From an uncultured Bariatricus sp. (GTDB taxonomy: Bacteria > Bacillota > Clostridia > Lachnospirales > Lachnospiraceae), in contig CAKRFP010000032.1 in assembly GCA_934320645.1 (NCBI GenBank), forward strand, positions 1 through 28,004: DNA of 28,004 bases. The letters run 5' to 3'. Made by a program: the position numbers and the translations under genes. Each line of letters opens with the position of its first letter. Position 1 is the first letter of the stretch. The notes beneath the pieces are model-generated. The model was given only the letters and a program-made list of their open reading frames with translations, did not search any database and was not told the origin of the DNA. Below, piece by piece: positions 7,356-15,979 of the stretch.

Positions 7356-7499
7356 ATGAAACACATTAAAACATTGAATACACAGACTCTGAACAATACA
7401 GTAAAGAAGGGCGGATGCGGAGAATGCCAGACATCCTGTCAGTCAGCATGCAAGACTTCTTGTACAGTAGGAAATCAGACTTGCGAACACAGCAAATAA
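7356..7499 (+). CDS. scfA: SCIFF ranthipeptide precursor (six cysteines in forty-five residues)
   Basis: This 47-codon gene encodes a peptide with a 20-residue Cys-free leader beginning MKHIKTLNTQ and a core carrying exactly six cysteines at 21, 24, 28, 32, 36 and 43. That spacing and the adjacent maturase identify the SCIFF family, the near-universal RiPP precursor of Clostridia. The maturase uses radical chemistry to join a Cys sulfur to another residue, giving a thioether (ranthipeptide). From memory, a thermophile homologue is linked between a Cys and a Thr five residues later; Cys32 and Thr37 here have that spacing. AAGGAGG (7341-7347) lies eight bases before ATG. The mature product's role is not settled; signalling has been proposed in clostridia. 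Confidence 0.95.
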   Translation: MKHIKTLNTQTLNNTVKKGGCGECQTSCQSACKTSCTVGNQTCEHSK

Positions 7500-7537
7500 G
7501 AGATATTTGTAAGTGTAGTGAATAAGTATGACAAGCA

Positions 7538-7561
7538 GGCAGCGGCTTTAAAGCCGCTGTC
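7538..7561 (+). terminator. Intergenic hairpin between precursor and maturase genes
   Basis: AGCGGCTTTAAAGCCGCT (7541-7558) is a perfect palindrome, and flanking pairs extend the stem by about three more, one of them a G-U. Only ATTTG follows, so the U-tract is poor and termination should be partial. It sits between a high-demand precursor gene and its enzyme. It may act as an attenuator, or protect the 3' end of a processed scfA transcript. Confidence 0.6.
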
Positions 7562-7614
7562 ATTTGACGTATGAGGAAAAATTTGAAAAATAAGGATAGA
7601 AAGGGGTACCGGTT

Positions 7615-9012
7615 GTGATTCATCAGTACCAGAACAATGGATATAATATTGTACTTGATGTCAACAGCGGATGCGTTCATGTAGTGGACGAGCCGGGGTA
7701 CGAGGTTATTGCATGTCTGAACCGTATGAACGAGAATCAGACAGTGCAGACACTGAAAGAAGAAAGTACATGGAACCAGCTGAAAGATGAGCTGGAAGGG
7801 AAATATTCCGAAGAAGAACTCAGAGATATATTGGATGATGTGACAGAGCTGACTAAGAATGGACAGCTTTTTGTTGTTGATACATATGAACCTTTTATCG
7901 GGGAGGTTATCAAACGCAAGACGGTTGTGAAGGCTCTTTGCCTGCATATCGCACACGACTGCAATCTTGCCTGTAAATACTGTTTTGCAGAAGAAGGAGA
8001 GTATCACGGAAGAAGAGCACTTATGACTTATGAAGTTGGTAAGAAAGCCCTGGATTTCCTGATCGCCAATTCCGGAACAAGAAGGAATCTGGAAGTAGAT
8101 TTCTTTGGCGGGGAGCCGCTTATGAACTGGCAGGTTGTAAAAGACCTGGTGGCATACGGAAGAGAGCAGGAGAAGCTTCATGACAAGCACTTCCGCTTTA
8201 CAGTAACTACGAACGGAGTGCTTCTGAATGATGAAATTCAGGAGTTTATCAATAAAGAGATGGATAACGTGGTCATCAGTCTTGACGGACGTAAGGAAGT
8301 AAATGACAGAATGCGTCCTTTCAGAAACGGAAAAGGAAGCTATGATCTGATCGTTCCGAAGTTCCAGAAGCTTGCAGATTCACGTAATCAGGAACGCTAT
8401 TATATCCGTGGAACATTTACCAGAAACAATCTGGATTTTTCAGAGGACGTGAAGCATTTTGCAGATCTCGGATTCAAGCAGATGTCGATCGAACCGGTTG
8501 TAGGGGATGAATCTGATCCGTATGCAATCCGGGAAGAAGATCTTCCACAGATCTTTGATGAGTATGACAAGCTTGCAAAATATATTATCGAGAAAGATAA
8601 AAAGGGAGAAGGGTTCAATTTCTTCCACTTTATGATCGATCTGGAAGGAGGACCGTGTCTGTACAAACGTCTGTCCGGATGTGGTTCGGGAACCGAATAC
8701 CTTGCTGTTACACCATGGGGAGATTTCTATCCGTGTCATCAGTTTGTAGGCGATGAAGATTTTCTGATGGGAAATGTAAACGAAGGGATTACAAGACCGG
8801 AGATCGCAGATGAGTTCCGTTGCTGCAACGTATATACCAAAGAAAAATGCAAGAAATGTTTTGCAAGATTCTACTGCAGTGGTGGATGTATGGCAAACGC
8901 ATACAAGTATGCAGACGGATTAAATGATTCTTATGATCTGGGCTGTGAGATGGAACGTAAGCGCGTGGAATGCGCGATTATGATAAAGGCTGCAATGGCA
9001 GACGAAAACTAA
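7615..9012 (+). CDS. scfB: SCIFF maturase, radical SAM/SPASM thioether-forming enzyme
   Basis: The 465-residue enzyme has an N-terminal winged-helix-like RiPP recognition region (about 1-100), a radical SAM core with Cys116, Cys120 and Cys123 (CNLACKYC) and GGEP at 165-168, and a C-terminal SPASM domain with Cys348, 356, 374, 403/404, 412, 415, 421, 425 and 444 to hold auxiliary Fe-S clusters. The first cluster cleaves S-adenosylmethionine to a 5'-deoxyadenosyl radical, which abstracts hydrogen from the precursor so that a cysteine thioether can form. Its substrate is the ScfA peptide encoded 115 bases upstream. Translation starts at GTG 7615, with AGAAAGGGG about eight bases upstream; no in-frame ATG fits better. 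Length and motif order match the SCIFF maturase family. SecDF follows 15 bases later. Confidence 0.95.
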   Translation: MIHQYQNNGYNIVLDVNSGCVHVVDEPGYEVIACLNRMNENQTVQTLKEESTWNQLKDELEGKYSEEELRDILDDVTELTKNGQLFVVDTYEPFIGEVIKRKTVVKALCLHIAHDCNLACKYCFAEEGEYHGRRALMTYEVGKKALDFLIANSGTRRNLEVDFFGGEPLMNWQVVKDLVAYGREQEKLHDKHFRFTVTTNGVLLNDEIQEFINKEMDNVVISLDGRKEVNDRMRPFRNGKGSYDLIVPKFQKLADSRNQERYYIRGTFTRNNLDFSEDVKHFADLGFKQMSIEPVVGDESDPYAIREEDLPQIFDEYDKLAKYIIEKDKKGEGFNFFHFMIDLEGGPCLYKRLSGCGSGTEYLAVTPWGDFYPCHQFVGDEDFLMGNVNEGITRPEIADEFRCCNVYTKEKCKKCFARFYCSGGCMANAYKYADGLNDSYDLGCEMERKRVECAIMIKAAMADEN

Positions 9013-9027
9013 GAAAGGGACTTGGAC

Positions 9028-11193
9028 ATGAAGAAGAGTAAAGGAATAGTAAGCCTTGTTCTGATTGCTGCACTTTTAGGACTTCTTGGATTTACCTGCT
9101 GGCAGGGATTTGGTTCCTCCCACACAGGTTCCGCAAGAAATATCAATCTTGGTCTTGACCTTGCCGGTGGTGTCAGCATTACCTATCAGGCAAAGGACAA
9201 GAATCCTTCAGCAGAAGATATGAAGGATACCATCTACAAGCTGCAGAAGCGTGTAGAGCAGTACAGCACAGAGGCAAGTGTATATCAGGAAGGGGACGAC
9301 CGGATCAACATCGAGATTCCGGGTGTATCCGATGCCAATAAAGTTCTGGAAGAACTCGGCAAACCAGGATCACTGATATTTCAGGATGCAGATGGCAACA
9401 CCGTTCTTGAAGGAACAGATGTTAAAAATGCAGAGGCCCAGACGCAGGAGAACTCTACGACTAAGAACAAAGAATATGTTGTAGCTCTGCAGCTTACAAA
9501 AGAAGGAACAACCAAATTTGCAGAAGCAACAGCAGCAAATGTAGGAAAACAGATTTCCATTATTTATGATGGACAGACAATCAGTTCACCAAGAGTTAAT
9601 CAGGCGATCGAAGGCGGAGAAGCCGTTATTACCGGTATGGAAAGCTATGAAGCGGCAGACAATCTTGCTTCTACCATCCGAATAGGTGGTCTTTCGCTGG
9701 AACTGGAAGAACTCCGTTCCAATGTTGTAGCGGCACAGCTTGGTGAAGATGCCATCAGAACAAGTTTAATGGCAGGTGCGATCGGTCTTGCAATCATCTT
9801 TGTATTTATGTGCATTGTTTACCTGATTCCGGGTCTTGCAGCAGGACTTGCACTTCTGATCTACACCGGACTGATCCTTGTTCTGTTAAATGCATTCAAT
9901 ATCACGCTTACCCTTCCGGGTATCGCGGGTATTATCCTTGGAATCGGTATGGCAGTGGATGCCAACGTTATCATTTTCGCACGTGTACGCGAGGAAGTAA
10001 CAGCCGGCATCAGTGTCAAGACATCCCTGAAAAATGGTTTCCACAAAGCAATGTCAGCGATTGTTGACGGTAACGTGACAACCCTGATTGCAGCAATCGT
10101 ACTGTGGTTCAAGGGATCCGGTTCTGTAAAAGGTTTTGCACAGACACTGGCACTTGGTATTGTAGTATCCATGTTTACAGCGCTTGTTATCACAAGAGTG
10201 ATCATTTTCTCTCTGTACGCAATTGGGCTTCGTGATGTGAAGTTCTACGCAAAGAAGTTCAAGAAAGAGAGAAAGGTGATCGATTTCCTTGGAAAGAAAG
10301 CAATCTTCTTTGTGATTTCCATTGCTGTGATCGCAGCTGGTCTGATCACAATGGGTGTTCAGTCATCCAAAGGAAACGGCGCATTGAACTACAGCCTGGA
10401 ATTCAAAGGTGGTACAGCGACAACTGTAACATTTGACAAAGATTATTCGATCAAAGAGATCGATTCCAAGATCGTTCCGGTTGTAGAAGAGACAACAGGC
10501 GATCACAATGTACAGGCACAGAAAGTAAAAGACAGCAACCAGATCATCATCAAGACACAGACACTGAGCCTTGACGAAAGAGAGGCGCTGAATAATGCAC
10601 TGGCAGAGAACTTCGGCGTAGATGCATCTACGATCACAGCTGAAAATATCAGTTCTACCGTAAGTTCTGAGATGAGACAGGATGCGATCATCGCAGTTAT
10701 CATTTCTGCAATCTGTATGCTGATCTATATCTGGTTCCGGTTCAAAGATGTACGTTTTGGATCCAGTGCGGTCCTTGCACTTTTGCATGACCTTTTATTT
10801 GTCCTTACATTCTATGCGATTGCAAGAACTTCTGTAGGTAATACATTTATCGCATGTATGCTGACAATCCTCGGTTATTCTATCAACGCAACGATCGTTA
10901 TTTTTGACCGTATCCGTGAAGAACTTCGCACGATGAAGAGAAATGATGATCTGAAGGATGTTGTCAACAGAAGTATCACTTACACACTGACAAGAAGTAT
11001 CTATACTACATTTACCACATTTGTCATGGTAGCTGTTCTGTATATTCTGGGCGTAAGTTCGATCAAAGAATTTGCTGCACCGCTTATGGTTGGTATTGCA
11101 GGTGGTGGATATTCATCTGTATGTATCACAGGTGCATTATGGTATGTAATGAAAACAAAAATCGGCGGCAAAAAAGCAGCGAAAAAGAAATAA
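9028..11193 (+). CDS. secDF: Protein translocase accessory subunits SecD and SecF, fused
   Basis: This 721-residue membrane protein joins SecD and SecF in one chain, as in many Firmicutes. The SecD half has an N-terminal helix (about 7-27), the family signature near NLGLDLAGGV, a large extracytoplasmic domain, then five helices. The SecF half repeats this, beginning near LNYSLEFKGGT. With 12 expected helices it belongs to the RND superfamily and uses proton motive force to help pull proteins out of SecYEG. ATG 9028 fits AAAGGGA seven bases upstream; the in-frame TTG at 9022 would leave one base. It follows scfB by 15 bases. Linkage of secDF to the SCIFF genes recurs in Clostridia as I recall it, and may reflect peptide export, though SecDF itself is a housekeeping factor. 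Confidence 0.95.
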   Translation: MKKSKGIVSLVLIAALLGLLGFTCWQGFGSSHTGSARNINLGLDLAGGVSITYQAKDKNPSAEDMKDTIYKLQKRVEQYSTEASVYQEGDDRINIEIPGVSDANKVLEELGKPGSLIFQDADGNTVLEGTDVKNAEAQTQENSTTKNKEYVVALQLTKEGTTKFAEATAANVGKQISIIYDGQTISSPRVNQAIEGGEAVITGMESYEAADNLASTIRIGGLSLELEELRSNVVAAQLGEDAIRTSLMAGAIGLAIIFVFMCIVYLIPGLAAGLALLIYTGLILVLLNAFNITLTLPGIAGIILGIGMAVDANVIIFARVREEVTAGISVKTSLKNGFHKAMSAIVDGNVTTLIAAIVLWFKGSGSVKGFAQTLALGIVVSMFTALVITRVIIFSLYAIGLRDVKFYAKKFKKERKVIDFLGKKAIFFVISIAVIAAGLITMGVQSSKGNGALNYSLEFKGGTATTVTFDKDYSIKEIDSKIVPVVEETTGDHNVQAQKVKDSNQIIIKTQTLSLDEREALNNALAENFGVDASTITAENISSTVSSEMRQDAIIAVIISAICMLIYIWFRFKDVRFGSSAVLALLHDLLFVLTFYAIARTSVGNTFIACMLTILGYSINATIVIFDRIREELRTMKRNDDLKDVVNRSITYTLTRSIYTTFTTFVMVAVLYILGVSSIKEFAAPLMVGIAGGGYSSVCITGALWYVMKTKIGGKKAAKKK

Positions 11194-11206
11194 CTGACAG
11201 AAAATG

Positions 11207-11242
11207 AGGTGTCGGGGGAGAATCCTCCGGCATCTTTGTATT
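11207..11242 (+). terminator. Intrinsic terminator after secDF
   Basis: A stem of about 13 pairs with some G-U pairs, including GTCGGGGGA opposite TCCTCCGGC, closes on a GAA loop. It is followed by TCTTTGTATT. It begins 13 bases after the secDF stop and marks the end of the scfA-scfB-secDF unit. Confidence 0.75.
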
Positions 11243-11272
11243 ATCTGACTACCAAAGAAAGGAAAAGAGAAG

Positions 11273-13033
11273 ATGGAGAACTGGGTACTTCTGAGAAAAG
11301 GAGCGGATTTTCAGCATATCAGTGAAAAATTCCATATCAGTCCGCGAGTGGCTTCTCTGATAAGAAACCGGGATGTGATCGGGGATGATGCGATCGAGAA
11401 ATATTTAAACGGTACGATCGCCGATCTGTACGATGGAATGCTGATGAAGGATATGGACAAGGCAGTAGCGGTTCTTGGAGAAAAGATAAAAGAAAATGCA
11501 AAAATCAGGATCATCGGAGACTATGATATTGATGGAATCCAGTCAACCTATATTCTGCTGGAGGGATTCCGGATGCTCGGAGCTGATGTGGACAGTGATA
11601 TTCCGGATCGTATGAAGGACGGGTATGGTCTGAACCGGAACCTGATCGACCGGGCGCTGGAGGCCGACGTGGATACGATCATTACCTGTGATAACGGGAT
11701 TGCGGCGGCAGAGGAGATCGCCTATGCAAAAAGTATGGGAATGACGGTTGTGGTGACGGATCATCATGAGGTCCCGTATACGGAAATTGGCGGGGAACGA
11801 AGATATATTCTGCCGGAGGCAGATGCGGTTGTGGATCCGAAGCAGGAGGACTGTGCTTATCCGTTCAAAGGGCTGTGCGGGGCTGCGGTTGCTTACAAGC
11901 TGGTGGAGGCTCTGATGGAAGCTATGGGAAAGGATGCGGAAGATGCAGATTATCTGATGGAAAATGTGGCGATCGCAACGATCGGTGATGTTATGGATTT
12001 GGTGGACGAAAACCGTATTTTCGTAAAACAGGGACTGGATATGCTGAAACGGACGGAGAATCTGGGGCTGAAGGCGCTGATGGGATGTACCGGTGTGAAT
12101 GTGGATAAGCTGTCTCCGTATCACATTGGATTTGTGATCGGTCCGTGTATGAATGCCAGTGGAAGACTGGATACAGCAAAGCGTGCCCTGGAACTTCTGG
12201 AGGCAAAGAAAGTGGCGGAGGCGGATCTGCTGGCAGGTGATCTGAAAGCACTCAATGACAGCCGGAAAGATATGACGGCGCAGGCGGTAGAAGAGGCGTT
12301 TATCCAGGTGGAGAACAGTGAACTTAAGGATGCAGACGTGCTGGTGGTCTACCTGCCGGAATGCCATGAAAGCCTTGCCGGGATCGTGGCAGGAAGGATC
12401 CGGGAAAAATATTACCGTCCGGTCTTTGTGCTGACGAAGGGTGCGGAAGGTTTAAAGGGCTCAGGAAGATCGATCGAGACATGGCACATGTATGAAGGAC
12501 TGAACCGTGTAAAGCATCTGTTGTCAAAATTCGGCGGGCATAAGATGGCGGCAGGTCTTTCCATGCCAGAGGAGAATCTGGAACAGTTCCGTAAGGAGAT
12601 CAACGAAAAATCCGGGATCACACCAGAGGATCTGAATGAAAAGATTGCCATAGATATGCAGCTCCCGTTTGAATGTGTCAATGAAAAATTTATCGGAGAG
12701 CTTGCGGTTCTGGAACCGTTTGGCAAAGGAAATGCACGTCCGGTCTTTGCGGAAAGACAGGTACAGGTGGACAGTGCGAGAATCCTTGGTAAGAATAAAA
12801 ATGTGCTGAAGCTGCAGGTGAAGGATCTTCACGGTACAAGGATGGATGCCATGTATTTTGGAGATGTGAATACCTTTGTGGAATATGTGCGTGAAAAATT
12901 TGGAGATATTGCCTGTGAGTGTCTGCTGCGCGGACACGGGCATGGAATTGTTATGGCATTTACCTATTATCCGGATATCAATGAGTATCAGGGAGTCCGT
13001 ACACCACAGATTGTGATCCAAAATTATAAATAA
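11273..13033 (+). CDS. recJ: Single-stranded-DNA 5'-3' exonuclease RecJ (DHH family)
   Basis: The 586-residue protein has the DHH phosphoesterase motifs in order: GDYDIDG (Asp83, Asp85, Asp87), TCDNG (Asp140), VTDHH (163-165), GPCMNASGR (about 290-298), and a DHHA1 domain with GGHKMAAG at 421-428. A C-terminal OB-like region follows. These residues bind the two metal ions used to degrade single-stranded DNA 5' to 3' in RecF-type repair and mismatch repair. The length is near E. coli RecJ (577) and below B. subtilis RecJ. The usual Arg in GPRxNAxGR is Cys here, which I believe is common in clostridial homologues. The start has AAAGAAAGGA about ten bases upstream. No clear promoter is visible between the secDF terminator and this gene. 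Confidence 0.9.
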   Translation: MENWVLLRKGADFQHISEKFHISPRVASLIRNRDVIGDDAIEKYLNGTIADLYDGMLMKDMDKAVAVLGEKIKENAKIRIIGDYDIDGIQSTYILLEGFRMLGADVDSDIPDRMKDGYGLNRNLIDRALEADVDTIITCDNGIAAAEEIAYAKSMGMTVVVTDHHEVPYTEIGGERRYILPEADAVVDPKQEDCAYPFKGLCGAAVAYKLVEALMEAMGKDAEDADYLMENVAIATIGDVMDLVDENRIFVKQGLDMLKRTENLGLKALMGCTGVNVDKLSPYHIGFVIGPCMNASGRLDTAKRALELLEAKKVAEADLLAGDLKALNDSRKDMTAQAVEEAFIQVENSELKDADVLVVYLPECHESLAGIVAGRIREKYYRPVFVLTKGAEGLKGSGRSIETWHMYEGLNRVKHLLSKFGGHKMAAGLSMPEENLEQFRKEINEKSGITPEDLNEKIAIDMQLPFECVNEKFIGELAVLEPFGKGNARPVFAERQVQVDSARILGKNKNVLKLQVKDLHGTRMDAMYFGDVNTFVEYVREKFGDIACECLLRGHGHGIVMAFTYYPDINEYQGVRTPQIVIQNYK

Positions 13034-13034
13034 T

Positions 13035-13062
13035 TTGAAAAACAGCAATTTTATGCTATACT
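13035..13062 (+). promoter_or_regulatory. Promoter for the apt-rel-MBL-hemZ-hisS-aspS operon
   Basis: TTGAAA (13035-13040), a 16-base spacer and TATACT (13057-13062) with TG just upstream (13054-13055) form an extended -10 promoter. It starts right after the recJ stop codon. The TGCTATACT core is identical to the scfA promoter. The transcript leader before apt would be about 35 bases. Confidence 0.7.
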
Positions 13063-13104
13063 AATAGATATTGTATATATTTGTAGGTAAGGTGGAGAAG
13101 AAAG

Positions 13105-13629
13105 ATGAAAAAACTTGAAGAATATGTTGTCAGCATTCCGGATTATCCGGAAAAAGGAATTATTTTCAGAGATGTAACCAGCATTCTTGAAGATCCGGAG
13201 GGACTTCAGCTTTCCATTCAGGAACTGCAGGATAAGCTTGACGGTGTGGATTTCAATATCGTGATCGGACCGGAGTCCAGAGGATTTATTTTCGGAATGC
13301 CGATTGCATATAATCTGCATAAGGCATTTGTGCCGATCCGTAAAAAAGGAAAGCTTCCTTGCGAGACAGCATCAATCAAGTATGATCTGGAATATGGAAG
13401 TGCAGAGATCGAGATCCACAAGCGTTCGATCAAACCGGGAGACAAGGTTGTGATCGTAGACGACCTGATGGCAACAGGCGGTACGGCAGAAGCGATGATC
13501 AAACTGATCGAAGGACTTGGCGGTGAGGTTGTAGAAGTTCTCTGCCTGATCGAACTGATGGGCTTAAAAGGACGGGAAAGACTGAAAGGATACAAAGTAG
13601 ACTCGGTGATCCAGTATCCGGGAAACTAA
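13105..13629 (+). CDS. apt: Adenine phosphoribosyltransferase
   Basis: The 174-residue cytoplasmic enzyme converts adenine and PRPP to AMP in purine salvage. It carries the PRPP-binding signature VVIVDDLMATGGTA (starting about residue 114), the N-terminal DYPEKGIIFRD segment and the GPESRGFIFG loop typical of Apt; the length is normal for the family. AAGGTGGAG lies about ten bases before ATG. The gene has a good promoter of its own (13035-13062) and is followed after 19 bases by rel. This apt-rel order is common in Firmicutes and links purine metabolism to (p)ppGpp control. Confidence 0.97.
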   Translation: MKKLEEYVVSIPDYPEKGIIFRDVTSILEDPEGLQLSIQELQDKLDGVDFNIVIGPESRGFIFGMPIAYNLHKAFVPIRKKGKLPCETASIKYDLEYGSAEIEIHKRSIKPGDKVVIVDDLMATGGTAEAMIKLIEGLGGEVVEVLCLIELMGLKGRERLKGYKVDSVIQYPGN

Positions 13630-13648
13630 TGAGAAGGAAGGGAAGGCT

Positions 13649-15973
13649 ATGGCAGATGATATCGGAATCCAGCAGGAGATGCTGATCGAACCAACACATA
13701 AAAAACTGGAGATCGTAGATGGTCATGCGGTAAAGGATGTGGAAGATTATCAGAATCCGGAACTGCTCTATAAAAGTCTGATCGAGCGAGTCAGAAAGTA
13801 CCATCCTTCGGCGGACGTCTCTATGATCGAAAAAGCATATCACATTGCAAGAGATGCACACAAAGGGCAGACACGGAAATCCGGAGAGCAGTATATTATC
13901 CATCCTCTGTGGGTTGGAATCATTCTGGCACAGCTGGAGATGGACAAAGAGACGATCGTTGCCGGCATCCTTCATGATGTGGTTGAAGACACGGTGATGA
14001 CGGACGAAGAGATCCGTCAGGAATTCGGAGATGAGGTGGCGCTTCTGGTAGACGGTGTCACAAAGCTGGGACAGCTTTCCTATTCAGCGGATAAGCTGGA
14101 GGTCCAGGCTGAGAATCTTCGTAAGATGTTCCTTGCGATGGCAAAAGATATCCGTGTTATCATCATCAAGCTTGCCGACCGTCTGCACAATATGCGTACC
14201 CTGCAGTATATGCGACCGGAGAAGCAGCTGGAAAAAGCAAAAGAAACCATGGATATCTATGCTCCGATCGCACAACGGCTTGGTATTTCCAAGATCAAGA
14301 CAGAGCTGGATGACCTGGCACTCAAATATTCCCAGCCGGAGGTTTTTAACGATCTGGTAAAGCAGATCAATGCAAGGAAAACGGAAAGGGAAGAATTTGT
14401 CCAGCAGATCGTGGATGAGGTTTCCACGCATATGAAGAATGCGAACATTGATGCAGAAGTGAACGGACGCGTGAAGCATTTCTTCAGCATTTATAAGAAG
14501 ATGGTGAACCAGGATAAGACGGTGGATCAGATCTATGATCTGTTTGCAGTCCGTATTATCGTAGATTCTGTAAAAGACTGTTATGCGGCGCTTGGAGTTA
14601 TCCATGAGATGTATACACCGGTACCGGGACGTTTTAAAGATTATATCGCAATGCCGAAGGCAAATATGTACCAGTCTCTGCATACGACTCTGATGAGTTC
14701 GATCGGTCAGCCGTTTGAGATCCAGATCCGTACAAAAGAGATGCATAAAACTGCTGAATACGGTATTGCGGCACACTGGAAATATAAAGAGTCTGAAGAT
14801 GGAAAGAAGAGCGTTGAAGCGAAGGAGGAAGAGAAGCTGAGCTGGCTTCGTCAGATCCTGGAATGGCAGCGAGACATGTCAGACAACCGGGAATTTCTGA
14901 ATCTTCTGAAAGGAGACCTGGATCTATTTGCAGAAGATGTATACTGTTTTACGCCGAACGGAGATGTCAAGAACCTGCCGAACGGTTCTACGCCGGTTGA
15001 CTTTGCCTATGCGATCCATACTGCGGTCGGCAACAAGATGGTAGGTGCCAGAGTTAATGGCAAGCTGGTCAATATCGATTATAAGATCCAGAACGGGGAC
15101 CGAATCGAGATCCTGACTTCGCAGAATTCCAAAGGACCGAGCCGTGACTGGCTGAGTATCGTCAAGAGTACCCAGGCGAAGAACAAGATCAACCAGTGGT
15201 TTAAGAAAGAATTTAAAGAAGAAAATATTGTCCGTGGTAAGGAAATGCTTGCCACGTACTGTAAGGCAAAAGGATTTGTACTCTCGGATCTGATGAAACC
15301 GAAATATATGCAGATCGTGCAGGAAAAGTACGGCTTTAAGGACTGGGATTCGATCCTTGCAGCACTTGGACATGGCGGATTGAAGGAAGGGCAGATCGTC
15401 AACCGTCTTGCGGAAGAATACAGCAAGGATCACAGAAAAGAACTGACCGATGAAAGCGTTCTGGAGAAGGTTGCGGAAGCGGCAAAGAACAAGGTGCATA
15501 TCACCAGATCCAAGAGCGGCATCGTGGTCAAGGGAATCGATGATATGGCAGTCCGATTCTCCAGATGTTGCAATCCGGTTCCGGGAGATGAGATCGTCGG
15601 ATTCATCACCCGCGGACGTGGTATGTCGATCCACCGGACAGACTGTGTCAACATCATTCATCTGTCTGAGGCGGAGAGAGCGCGTCTGATCCCGGCAGAA
15701 TGGGAGAAGCCGGAAGAAGGCACAGACAGCGGAAGCTATCTGGCAGAGATCAAGATGTATGCGAATGACAGACAGGGACTTCTGATGGATATGTCCAAGG
15801 TATTTACGGAGATGAATATCGATGTCAAGTCTATGAATGTAAGAACCAGCAAGCAGGGAACGGCGACCATCGAAGCCGGATTTATTGTCCGGGGAAGAGA
15901 GGAGCTTGGAAAAGTGATCGGAAAGCTCCGGCAGATCGTCGGCGTGCTGGATATAGAACGAGCAGTGGGGTAA
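13649..15973 (+). CDS. rel: Bifunctional (p)ppGpp synthetase/hydrolase, RelA/SpoT family
   Basis: The 774-residue long RSH protein makes and degrades the alarmone (p)ppGpp. The hydrolase HD domain is intact (His71, His85, His109-Asp110). The synthetase domain carries RFKD (328-331), YQSLHT (341-346) and EIQIRT (357-362) followed by MHKTAEYGIAAHW. RFKD is the RxKD form typical of bifunctional Rel, whereas monofunctional RelA has ExDD, so both activities are expected. TGS (about 427-490), helical, Cys-containing (CCNPVPGD) and C-terminal ACT (about 705-774) domains follow and sense the stalled ribosome. The start has GAAGGAAGGGAAGG upstream. Only six bases separate it from the next gene, so it is firmly within the operon. 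Confidence 0.96.
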   Translation: MADDIGIQQEMLIEPTHKKLEIVDGHAVKDVEDYQNPELLYKSLIERVRKYHPSADVSMIEKAYHIARDAHKGQTRKSGEQYIIHPLWVGIILAQLEMDKETIVAGILHDVVEDTVMTDEEIRQEFGDEVALLVDGVTKLGQLSYSADKLEVQAENLRKMFLAMAKDIRVIIIKLADRLHNMRTLQYMRPEKQLEKAKETMDIYAPIAQRLGISKIKTELDDLALKYSQPEVFNDLVKQINARKTEREEFVQQIVDEVSTHMKNANIDAEVNGRVKHFFSIYKKMVNQDKTVDQIYDLFAVRIIVDSVKDCYAALGVIHEMYTPVPGRFKDYIAMPKANMYQSLHTTLMSSIGQPFEIQIRTKEMHKTAEYGIAAHWKYKESEDGKKSVEAKEEEKLSWLRQILEWQRDMSDNREFLNLLKGDLDLFAEDVYCFTPNGDVKNLPNGSTPVDFAYAIHTAVGNKMVGARVNGKLVNIDYKIQNGDRIEILTSQNSKGPSRDWLSIVKSTQAKNKINQWFKKEFKEENIVRGKEMLATYCKAKGFVLSDLMKPKYMQIVQEKYGFKDWDSILAALGHGGLKEGQIVNRLAEEYSKDHRKELTDESVLEKVAEAAKNKVHITRSKSGIVVKGIDDMAVRFSRCCNPVPGDEIVGFITRGRGMSIHRTDCVNIIHLSEAERARLIPAEWEKPEEGTDSGSYLAEIKMYANDRQGLLMDMSKVFTEMNIDVKSMNVRTSKQGTATIEAGFIVRGREELGKVIGKLRQIVGVLDIERAVG

Positions 15974-15979
15974 AAAGAA

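Noticed and set aside
7571..7618. 15-codon ORF starting ATG 7571 whose TGA overlaps the GTG start of scfB
   Set aside because: There is no Shine-Dalgarno sequence before the ATG and its composition is lysine/arginine-rich AT sequence; the scfB start has its own ribosome binding site.
9022..9027. TTG start for secDF two codons upstream of ATG 9028
   Set aside because: It would lie one base from the ribosome binding site, whereas ATG 9028 has a normal seven-base gap.
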